Origin: an uncultured Taibaiella sp.
Lineage (GTDB): Bacteria > Bacteroidota > Bacteroidia > Chitinophagales > Chitinophagaceae
Assembly (NCBI GenBank): GCA_937870855.1
Contig: CALMWT010000101.1
Span: 1-49,775 of the forward strand
Direction of reading: 5' to 3'
DNA length: 49,775 bases
Shown in pieces: positions 43,023-49,735 of this stretch; positions within the stretch are counted from its first letter, which is position 1; the number at the start of each line of letters is the position of its first letter. Both the position numbers and the translations under genes were made by a program. The notes under the pieces are model-generated. The model was not told the origin of the DNA, did no database searches, and saw only the letters and a list, made by a program, of their open reading frames with translations.

Positions 43023-43322
43023 TAGTTGGAAGGGTTGGAAATAGTTGGAAGTTTCGTGGGCAGGATTTGGGCAGAATTTGGGGGATGAAAGGAGCGGTGG
43101 GAAAGGCTAAATAGTAGCTACTGCGATGAATGGTGCCAACGCCCGGGACGGTAAATAGTAGCAGCGGGGCTGGGACAAAAAAAAAGTGAAAATGTAAAAT
43201 GTAAAAAAGAGAAGGGGTTGGAAAGGGTTGGAAGAGTTGGAAATAGTTGGAAAAGTTGGAAAGGTGTTGGGAGAAAAGAAAAGGGTGTTTTTTTAAGTAA
43301 CGAAATATAAATTTGCGCCGCG
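43023..43322. repeat. 300-bp repeat-rich, G-biased nuoG-nuoH spacer
   Basis: No gene. It contains several GTTGGAA words at both ends (43025-43050 and 43215-43262), the 40-bp dispersed repeat (43110-43149), a partial second copy of that repeat starting TAAATAGTAGC at 43152, a CTGGGAC end, and GTAAAATGTAAAA words at 43197-43205. The strand is almost free of C outside the 40-bp repeat. Confidence 0.7.
43110..43149. repeat. 40-bp dispersed repeat, first copy
   Basis: Identical over 40 bp to 49736-49775, where the window ends. It contains the palindromes AGTAGCTACT and CCCGGG. Confidence 0.9.
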
Positions 43323-44390
43323 ATGGTTTTGATGCAAATTGATTGGTTTTTTATTATTGAGAAGATTGCGTTGATAACGGTGATATTGCTGGTATCTATG
43401 GGTGTGGCTGCGTACTCGACTTGGGGGGAGCGGAAGGTGGCGGCGGTGATGCAGGATAGGATTGGGCCGAGCCGGGCGGGGTTGTGGGGTTTGTTGCAGC
43501 CGTTGGCAGATGGGGGGAAGTTGTTTTTTAAGGAGGAGATTATACCGGCGAATGCGGCGAAGTGGTTGTTTGTGCTGGGGCCGGCAATGTTTATGGTGAC
43601 GGCGTTGATGACGAGTGCGGTGATACCGTGGGGGCCGAGTTTTACGGTGGGTGATAGGGTGGTGAGCCTTCAGGTGGCGGATGTGAATATTGGGATTTTG
43701 TTTGTGTTTGCGGTGGTGAGTGTGGGTGTGTATGGGATAATGCTGGGGGGGTGGGCGAGTAATAATAAGTATAGTTTGTTGAGTAGTGTGCGTGCGGCGT
43801 CTCAGGCTATTAGCTATGAGTTGGCGTTGGGGATTTCGTTGATTGCGTTGTTGATGATGGTGAATACGTTGAGCTTGCGGGAGATTGTGGAGGGGCAGCA
43901 TGGGTTTTGGGGTGATGGGTGGTTTACGTGGAATGTGTTTAAGCAGCCGTTGGGGTTTTTTATTTTTCTGGTTTGCAGTTTTGCGGAGTTGAATAGGGCG
44001 CCGTTTGATTTGCCGGAGGCGGAGAGTGAGTTGAATATGGGGTATCATTTGGAGTATAGCTCTATGAAGTTGGGTTTGTATTTGTTTGCGGAGTATATCA
44101 ATATGTTTATTACTTCGGCGGTGATGGCTGTGTTGTTTTTTGGGGGTTATAATTATCCGTTTATGGATTTGGTGAAGGATGCGGTGCCTGAGTGGGTGTA
44201 TGTGCTGACGTGTGTGGGTGCGTTTTTTACTAAGATTATAGGGTTTATTTTGTTTTTCATGTTTATAAGGTGGACGTTGCCGAGGTTTAGGTACGATCAG
44301 TTGATGCGGCTGGGTTGGAAGAGCCTCATACCGCTGGCATTGGTAAATATGCTGGTAACTGGCGCGGTGATATTGTGGGTGATGGAATGA
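43323..44390 (+). CDS. nuoH: NADH-quinone oxidoreductase subunit H
   Basis: 355 residues, about eight membrane helices; the subunit that, with B and D, forms the quinone tunnel. Motifs: YSTWGERKVAAVMQDRIGPSRAG, LLQPLADGGKLFFKEE, SFAELNRAPFDLPEAESELNMGYHLEYSSMK, and the C-terminal RWTLPRFRYDQLMRLGWK. Codon use is extreme: Gly GGG, Val GTG, Leu TTG and Ala GCG dominate up to about 44,300, unlike nuoD, nuoF or nuoL. A second ATG at 43332 (MQIDWFF) is an alternative start. Confidence 0.96.
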   Translation: MVLMQIDWFFIIEKIALITVILLVSMGVAAYSTWGERKVAAVMQDRIGPSRAGLWGLLQPLADGGKLFFKEEIIPANAAKWLFVLGPAMFMVTALMTSAVIPWGPSFTVGDRVVSLQVADVNIGILFVFAVVSVGVYGIMLGGWASNNKYSLLSSVRAASQAISYELALGISLIALLMMVNTLSLREIVEGQHGFWGDGWFTWNVFKQPLGFFIFLVCSFAELNRAPFDLPEAESELNMGYHLEYSSMKLGLYLFAEYINMFITSAVMAVLFFGGYNYPFMDLVKDAVPEWVYVLTCVGAFFTKIIGFILFFMFIRWTLPRFRYDQLMRLGWKSLIPLALVNMLVTGAVILWVME

Positions 44391-44466
44391 AAGGGAAAAT
44401 GTAAAATGGAAAAGGTAAAAGAGGAAGTGAGGTGTTTTTGATTTTTACATTTTGAATTTGTAACGT
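44391..44466. repeat. nuoH-nuoI spacer with inverted words
   Basis: AAAATGTAAAATGG on the left and TTTTTACATTTTG on the right are approximate reverse complements; central purine-rich loop. Confidence 0.5.
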
Positions 44467-44979
44467 ATGCAACAACTAACAAACAGATCTGTTCCCATAA
44501 ATCGTGATCCGATGACATTCGGAGAGAAGATTTATGTGCCGGCTATACTAAAGGGCTTGAGCATAACGCTGAGTCATATTTTTAAGAAGAAAGCAACAGT
44601 AAGCTATCCTGAAGAGACACGTCCTTTTAGTCCGGTGTTTCGCGGATTGCATGTATTGAACAGGGATGAAGAAGGACGTGAGCGCTGTACCGCCTGTGGA
44701 TTGTGCGCGTTGGCTTGTCCGGCTGAGGCGATAACTATGGAAGGCGCTGAAAGGAAAACGGGTGAAGAGCATCTTTACCGCGAAGAGAAATATGCTGCGA
44801 AGTATGAGATCAATATGTTGCGGTGTATTTTCTGTGGTTTTTGCGAAGAGGCTTGTCCGAAAGATGCGATATACCTGAGTGAAACCGTAATGCCCTCAAA
44901 TTATACGAGAAGAAGCATGATATATAAGAAGGAAGATTTGCTGATTTCTCATCCTAAAAAACAAGAGAATACCCAATAA
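44467..44979 (+). CDS. nuoI: NADH-quinone oxidoreductase subunit I
   Basis: 170 residues with two [4Fe-4S] ferredoxin motifs carrying clusters N6a/N6b: Cys74, 77, 80, 84 (CTACGLCALACP) and Cys120, 123, 126, 130 (CIFCGFCEEACP). Family segments YPEETRPFSPVFRGLHVL and MLRCIFCGFCEEACPKDAIYL. Its TAA overlaps the nuoJ ATG by one base (TAATG), so translation is coupled. Codon usage returns to normal here. Confidence 0.96.
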   Translation: MQQLTNRSVPINRDPMTFGEKIYVPAILKGLSITLSHIFKKKATVSYPEETRPFSPVFRGLHVLNRDEEGRERCTACGLCALACPAEAITMEGAERKTGEEHLYREEKYAAKYEINMLRCIFCGFCEEACPKDAIYLSETVMPSNYTRRSMIYKKEDLLISHPKKQENTQ

Positions 44980-45515
44980 TGGATTTGTTTGAGATATTGT
45001 TTTGGTTGCTTACGATCACTGCTATTAGTTGTGCGCTCGGGGTTATTCTTAGCCGCAATCCGGTGAACAGTGTTTTGTGCCTTATCGTTACGTTCTTTTC
45101 TATTTCGGGACATTATATATTGATGAATGCGCAGTTTCTGGCTATTGTAAACATCATTGTTTATGCAGGTGCTATCATGGTTTTGTTTCTGTTTGTAATC
45201 ATGCTGATGAACTTGAATGCAGACGTAGAACCACAGAAGAGTAAGCTTGTACAATTTGCAGGAATCATTTCGGGAGGGATTTTATTTTTAGTTGTTTTGG
45301 CTGCATTGCGAGATACACGAATGACTCGGGAAGTGGAAAAAACAGCTACTGATATTGGACTGATAAAGAATCTTGGAAGAACTTTGTTTACAAAGTATGT
45401 ACTACCATTTGAATTAAGCAGTGTACTTTTTCTAAGTGCTATGGTGGGTGCTATGGTGATTGGGAAGAAAGAAAAATCGCCAGGTATGGCAGAACGAAAT
45501 CCAAATCAGAACTGA
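44979..45515 (+). CDS. nuoJ: NADH-quinone oxidoreductase subunit J
   Basis: 178 residues, five membrane helices; membrane-arm subunit. Motifs: SRNPVNSVLCLIVTFFSISGHYILMNAQFLAIVNIIVYAGAIMVLFLFVIMLMNL (helices 2-3, with the conserved YAGAIMVLFLFVIML), and a last helix in the region VLFLSAMVGAMVIGKKE. Starts on the nuoI stop. Confidence 0.96.
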   Translation: MDLFEILFWLLTITAISCALGVILSRNPVNSVLCLIVTFFSISGHYILMNAQFLAIVNIIVYAGAIMVLFLFVIMLMNLNADVEPQKSKLVQFAGIISGGILFLVVLAALRDTRMTREVEKTATDIGLIKNLGRTLFTKYVLPFELSSVLFLSAMVGAMVIGKKEKSPGMAERNPNQN

Positions 45516-45582
45516 TGAAAATTCAAAATTTTTGGCAAAGCCAAAGAAAAAGTTCAAAGTTCAAAATTCAAAATTTTGATTG
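45516..45582. repeat. nuoJ-nuoK spacer with inverted words
   Basis: A hairpin TTGGCAAAGCCAA (45533-45545) sits inside repeats of ATTCAAAATTTT and GTTCAAA, which mirror each other as AAAATTTTGAAT-type words. Confidence 0.5.
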
Positions 45583-45882
45583 ATGCCTATTCACTATTAT
45601 ATATTTCTAAGTCTGGCGCTTTTTTGCATTGGCATTATGGGTACGCTCATGCGCCGAAATGCCATCATCATTTTTATGTGTATTGAAATGATGCTGAATG
45701 CGGTTAATCTGCTACTGGTAGCGTTCTCTAAAATGTACAACGATGCATCATCACAGATATTTGTGTTCTTCATTATGGTGGTGGCAGCGGCAGAAGTAGC
45801 TGTGGGGCTGGCAATCATTGTAATGATGTATCGCAAAGTCCATTCGGTGGATATTAATATTTTGAACCGACTTAAACATTAA
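45583..45882 (+). CDS. nuoK: NADH-quinone oxidoreductase subunit K
   Basis: 99 residues, three helices; antiporter-like membrane-arm subunit (MrpC homologue). Motifs GIMGTLMRRNAIIIFMCIEMMLNAVNLLLVAFS (with the conserved Glu) and FFIMVVAAAEVAVGLAIIVMMYR (second conserved Glu). ATG 45583 preferred to the TTG at 45580. Confidence 0.96.
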   Translation: MPIHYYIFLSLALFCIGIMGTLMRRNAIIIFMCIEMMLNAVNLLLVAFSKMYNDASSQIFVFFIMVVAAAEVAVGLAIIVMMYRKVHSVDINILNRLKH

Positions 45883-45912
45883 GGCTAAGTTCATAAGAAT
45901 TCAACCTTATTT

Positions 45913-47805
45913 ATGATTGAAAATAATTACATCCTTATATCGCTTATACCTGCTTTGCCATTACTTGGTTTTCTCATCAATGGTTTAGGATGGCGTACAA
46001 TTCCTAAAAATATCGGTGGTATAATCGGCAGTAGTACCATACTTATTGCATTTGCACTTTCTCTCCTTGTCTTTTTGGATGTGAAAGAAGGCGCTACATT
46101 CAATGTAGAACTATTCAGTTTCATTCAGTCAGGTAATTTATCCATCCCCCTTGCTTTTCGTGTTGATTCACTTTCATCTTTATTCCTTTTAATCATAACA
46201 GGCATTGGCTTCCTCATTCATGTTTACTCTACTTCTTACATGCACGAAGATGAGGGCATGGTGAAATACTTCGCTTATCTGAATCTCTTTGTGTTCTCCA
46301 TGTTGTTGCTTGTTCTTGGAGCGAATTATCTCGTAATGTTCATCGGGTGGGAAGGCGTTGGACTTTGTTCTTATTTATTGATCGGATTCTGGTTTAAAAA
46401 CCGTGATTATACTAATGCTGCAAAGAAAGCCTTCGTAATGAACCGTATTGGTGATCTTGGCTTTCTTATCGGGATGCTTCTTATACTCTATCATTTCGGA
46501 ACACTATCTTATGCAGACTTTTTTGGTCAGGTAAATGCAGGTACTGCCCCCGTTACGAGTTCTGTTTACAACTGGATTGCCATTTGCCTTTTCATTGGAG
46601 CGATGGGAAAATCTGCACAAATTCCACTATACACTTGGTTGCCCGATGCCATGGCTGGCCCTACGCCTGTATCAGCTTTGATCCACGCTGCAACCATGGT
46701 CACAGCAGGTACTTACATGATTGCACGCAGCAGTGTATTGTACAATCTTGCTCCAGACGCACTAAACCTTGTTGCCTGGATTGGTTGTGCTACAGCCTTG
46801 CTGGCAGCAACCATTGCGCTAAAACAATACGACATTAAGAAAGTGCTTGCCTACTCTACCGTCAGCCAGCTTGGTTTTATGTTCATGGCTTTGGGAATGG
46901 GTGCTTATACTACTGCTGTCTTTCATGTAATGACACATGCGTTTTTCAAAGCGTTATTGTTCCTCGGTTCAGGAAGTGTGATTCATGCTATGGGTGGTGA
47001 ACAAGATATTCGCAAAATGGGCGGACTTGGAAAGCACATGAAGATTACGCAGGTCACTTTCCTTATCGGTTGCCTTGCCATTGCCGGTATTCCTATGTTA
47101 TCTGGCTTTTTCTCGAAAGATGAAATACTCGCTGCTACCTTTTCTCACAACAAAGCCATCTATATTTTAGGTTTAATCGGCGCTATGATGACGGCGTTTT
47201 ACATGTTCCGTTTATACACTCTCACGTTTACCGGAAAATTCCGTGGCACTCACGAACAAGAACATCATCTGCATGAAAGTCCACCTGCTATCACCATTCC
47301 TTTGATTGTCCTTGCAATACTTTCAATAGTTGGGGGCTATGTAGGGCTGCCTCCCGTAATAAGCGAAAGTCATACGCTCGGTAATTATTTAAGTTCAGCC
47401 GTAACTAATGGAGCTTTGCACCATCTTGATCATAGCACAGAGTGGATGTTGCTTGGAATTTCTACAGTAATTGCAATTGTGTTTTCAATAGCAGGCTATG
47501 CTGCCCATCGCAAACCTGCGTTTGCACCCAATACCGGTCTTGCAAAAGTAATAGAGAACAAATGGTATGTAGATGAGCTTTACGATGCCATTATTGTTCG
47601 TCCGATGGCATTACTATCCGGTTTCCTTGATCGCTTTGCTGAACGTAACGGCATTGATGGTTTTGTAAACGGTATAGGAAAGTCAGTATGGTGGGGTGGA
47701 GATCGTATTCGTTTGTTTCAAAACGGACAAGTGGGTTTCTACATCTTTATGCTGGTAATCGGAATGACCGTTTTGTTTGCCATTAGCTTCTTTTGGATCG
47801 GATAA
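45913..47805 (+). CDS. nuoL: NADH-quinone oxidoreductase subunit L
   Basis: 630 residues, about 14-16 membrane helices; distal antiporter-like proton pump with the lateral helix at its C-terminal end. Motifs: FRVDSLSSLFLLIITGIGFLIHVYS, FIGWEGVGLCSYLLIGFW, AMGKSAQIPLYTWLPDAMAGPTPVSALIHAATMVTAGTYMIAR, AYSTVSQLGFMFMALG, HAFFKALLFLGSGSVIHAM. It is the last Complex I gene here. nuoM and nuoN, which normally follow, are missing; the next gene is convergent after 13 bp. Confidence 0.97.
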   Translation: MIENNYILISLIPALPLLGFLINGLGWRTIPKNIGGIIGSSTILIAFALSLLVFLDVKEGATFNVELFSFIQSGNLSIPLAFRVDSLSSLFLLIITGIGFLIHVYSTSYMHEDEGMVKYFAYLNLFVFSMLLLVLGANYLVMFIGWEGVGLCSYLLIGFWFKNRDYTNAAKKAFVMNRIGDLGFLIGMLLILYHFGTLSYADFFGQVNAGTAPVTSSVYNWIAICLFIGAMGKSAQIPLYTWLPDAMAGPTPVSALIHAATMVTAGTYMIARSSVLYNLAPDALNLVAWIGCATALLAATIALKQYDIKKVLAYSTVSQLGFMFMALGMGAYTTAVFHVMTHAFFKALLFLGSGSVIHAMGGEQDIRKMGGLGKHMKITQVTFLIGCLAIAGIPMLSGFFSKDEILAATFSHNKAIYILGLIGAMMTAFYMFRLYTLTFTGKFRGTHEQEHHLHESPPAITIPLIVLAILSIVGGYVGLPPVISESHTLGNYLSSAVTNGALHHLDHSTEWMLLGISTVIAIVFSIAGYAAHRKPAFAPNTGLAKVIENKWYVDELYDAIIVRPMALLSGFLDRFAERNGIDGFVNGIGKSVWWGGDRIRLFQNGQVGFYIFMLVIGMTVLFAISFFWIG

Positions 47806-47818
47806 AAATCCCTACGCG

Positions 47819-48265
47819 TTAAAAAGCATTCAGACGTTGCCTTCCCTGATAGTTGATCGGTATGGTAATAAATATTCCCCTGCCTGCCTTCACCGACCCT
47901 TGTATTCTTACATCCACTTCTTTATTGAATAATAGCTGAAGCGCATTGGGAAAAACATTCTTAAGATCTGGCGCTATAGTTACCGGCATCAGAAAAGTAT
48001 CTCGTCCCGGCACGTTGAAGCTGTTTGTGATAAAAGCGCTGCCAATGTGGGCATTATTGATGTATAGCTCAAGGCTTGCATCTTTCAGCGTAAGACCAAA
48101 AGTATTAGGGTTATAAAACTGTACATCCATGCCTACCTCTGGTTTAATATCGAGCTTGGTAAGGCGAAAGTTTTGCACGCTATGATACTGAAGGTTGTTC
48201 ACCTCTCTGGTAGTGGCGCAGGAAAAAACAATAACGGAAAAAACAAAAGCAAGCAGGTATCTCAT
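47819..48265 (-). CDS. LEA-type (LEA14-like) lipoprotein
   Basis: 148 residues from ATG 48265 (MRYLLAFVFSVIVFSC, lipobox VFSC). The mature domain is a beta-sandwich of LEA_2 type: FRLTKLDIKPEVGMDVQFYNPNTFGLTLKDASLELYINNAHIGSA, FNVPGRDTFLMPVTI, with the YNPNTFGL element typical of this fold. Probably an outer-membrane lipoprotein; role unknown. The frame is open much further upstream, but that would overlap the transketolase gene. It lies downstream of the transketolase-half terminator and converges with nuoL. Confidence 0.82.
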   Translation of the reverse strand: MRYLLAFVFSVIVFSCATTREVNNLQYHSVQNFRLTKLDIKPEVGMDVQFYNPNTFGLTLKDASLELYINNAHIGSAFITNSFNVPGRDTFLMPVTIAPDLKNVFPNALQLLFNKEVDVRIQGSVKAGRGIFITIPINYQGRQRLNAF

Positions 48266-48310
48266 TCTAAAAAACGTTTGCTGAAGTGGCACTAACATCG
48301 CGCCAAAATA

Positions 48311-48337
48311 AAAAGACGCAATCACTGCGCCTTTTTT
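48311..48337 (-). terminator. rho-independent terminator after the transketolase-half gene
   Basis: On the minus strand GGCGCA / TGCGTC form a 6-bp stem (one G-U) around GTGAT, followed by TTTTTATTTT; 24 bp beyond the stop at 48361. Confidence 0.65.
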
Positions 48338-48360
48338 TGATGTTGGTGAAGAGATTATCC

Positions 48361-49320
48361 TCACGCTTTTCTTGCTATTGCTTTTACTGCGGCAGCCACA
48401 ATGTTTTCTGTGGTAAGACCATACTTTTGAAGCAGTTGTTTGGGTGTACCGCTTTCGCCAAATGTATCCATTACGCCCACATACTCGTGGGGCACGGGGC
48501 AATGCCGCGATGCCACACCCGCTATACTATCTCCCAGTCCGCCATTTATCTGATGCTCTTCCGCAGTTACTACACAACCCGTTCTTTTCAGAGAAGCAAT
48601 TACTGCACCTTCATCCAAAGGTTTTATAGTGTGCATGTTTATAAGATCTACGGTTATGCCCTTTTCTGCCAGCGCCTTTGCAGCCTCTACCGCCATCCAC
48701 ACCATGTGGCCGCAGGCTATTATAGACACATCATTTCCTTCGGCAAGCACCTGGGCTTTTCCTATTTCAAAGTTTTGATCTTCTGCCGTAAAGTTTGCCC
48801 ACTTCGGGCGGCCAAAACGCAGATATACCGGCCCCGCATACTCGGCTATTGCTATGGTTGCAGCCTTCGTTTGGTTAAAATCGCAGGGCACTATTACCGT
48901 CATTCCCGGCAGCATTTTCATCATACCAATATCTTCCAGCACCTGGTGTGTAGCGCCATCTTCACCCAAAGTAAGCCCCGCGTGCGATGCACAAATTTTC
49001 ACATTTTTGCCGCTATAGGCTACCGATTGGCGAATCTGATCGTAAACGCGAGAGGTAGAAAAGTTGGCAAATGTGGTGGTGTACGGAATTTTTCCGCCTA
49101 TGGTAAGGCCTGCCGCCACGCCTATCATATTTGCCTCGGCAATGCCGCATTGAAAGAAACGCTCTGGAAATTCTTTCATAAAAGCATTCAATTTTAAAGA
49201 GCCTGCAAGGTCGGCGGTGAGGGCCACCACATTGGCATTGCGGCGGCCGGCTTCTAAAATTCCCTCACCAAAGCCGGCGCGGGTTTCTTTCTCATTTAAA
49301 ATCTGAATGTCTTGTAACAT
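48361..49320 (-). CDS. transketolase, C-terminal subunit (split transketolase)
   Basis: 319 residues covering the pyrimidine-binding and C-terminal domains of transketolase: FGEGILEAGRRNANVVALTADLAGS, FFQCGIAEANMIGVAAGLTIGGKIPYTTTFANF (with the catalytic Glu of GIAEANM), SHAGLTLGEDGATHQVLEDI, VYLRFGRPKW, AEEHQINGGLGDSI. It must pair with a separate N-terminal (TPP-binding) subunit to act in the pentose phosphate pathway. That partner is not directly upstream: 49321-49775 holds only repeats. The start ATG 49320 fits the -7 element at 49340. Confidence 0.93.
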   Translation of the reverse strand: MLQDIQILNEKETRAGFGEGILEAGRRNANVVALTADLAGSLKLNAFMKEFPERFFQCGIAEANMIGVAAGLTIGGKIPYTTTFANFSTSRVYDQIRQSVAYSGKNVKICASHAGLTLGEDGATHQVLEDIGMMKMLPGMTVIVPCDFNQTKAATIAIAEYAGPVYLRFGRPKWANFTAEDQNFEIGKAQVLAEGNDVSIIACGHMVWMAVEAAKALAEKGITVDLINMHTIKPLDEGAVIASLKRTGCVVTAEEHQINGGLGDSIAGVASRHCPVPHEYVGVMDTFGESGTPKQLLQKYGLTTENIVAAAVKAIARKA

Positions 49321-49339
49321 GGGGTGGAAATGATGGGGG

Positions 49340-49347
49340 CAAAAGTA
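49340..49347 (-). promoter_or_regulatory. putative -7 element for the transketolase-half gene
   Basis: On the minus strand this reads TACTTTTG (exact TAnnTTTG), 20 nt upstream of the ATG. No -33 TTG seen. The minisatellite begins about 90 bp further upstream. Confidence 0.35.
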
Positions 49348-49436
49348 AGGAGGAATTTATGTTTGCCGGGGTAAAGTTTGAAAAAAACAGGCAAGGGCAA
49401 ACGAACGAAAATATCAAAAAATTGCATTTACCCCTT

Positions 49437-49667
49437 CCGGTCATCAAGAGATGCGTTCCTGCCACTCACAGACGCGTTCCGGTCATTCGGAGATGGCTTC
49501 CGGTAGTTCAGAGACGGGTTCCGGCCATAGAGAGATGCGTTCCCGCGATTCGGAGACGTGTACCCGCGATTCAGAGGTGCATTCCCGCCACTCGGAGATG
49601 CCTTCCCGTCAGTCAGAGATGGGTTCCGGCCGTTCGGAGATGGGTTCCCGCGAGTAGGAGTTGCGTA
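49437..49667. repeat. 21-bp minisatellite, 11 units
   Basis: Eleven back-to-back 21-bp units (49437, 49458, 49479, and so on) with consensus near CCSGnCATTCGGAGATGSGTT. Ends of the unit are conserved and the centre varies. Because 21 is a multiple of 3, several frames on both strands stay open, coding heptapeptide repeats such as VPAIRRR (plus) or NASPNGR-like (minus). I do not call a gene. Confidence 0.92.
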
Positions 49668-49735
49668 CCCCACACCTTGGGGGACGGTTTCCGACAGGAC
49701 GGAAGGACTATTTGGCAGGCGATGGGGGAGTGCTG

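Noticed and set aside
43293..44048. 251-codon open frame antisense to nuoH
   Set aside because: It is the shadow of nuoH's NNG codon bias (antisense codons starting with C rarely give stops); composition is Arg/His/Pro/Gln-rich with no family resemblance.
48286..49197. 303-codon plus-strand open frame over the transketolase gene
   Set aside because: Antisense shadow of an unmistakable transketolase half; Tyr/His/Cys-rich without domains.
49437..49667. CRISPR array
   Set aside because: Units are directly adjacent 21-mers with no repeat-spacer alternation and no cas genes nearby.
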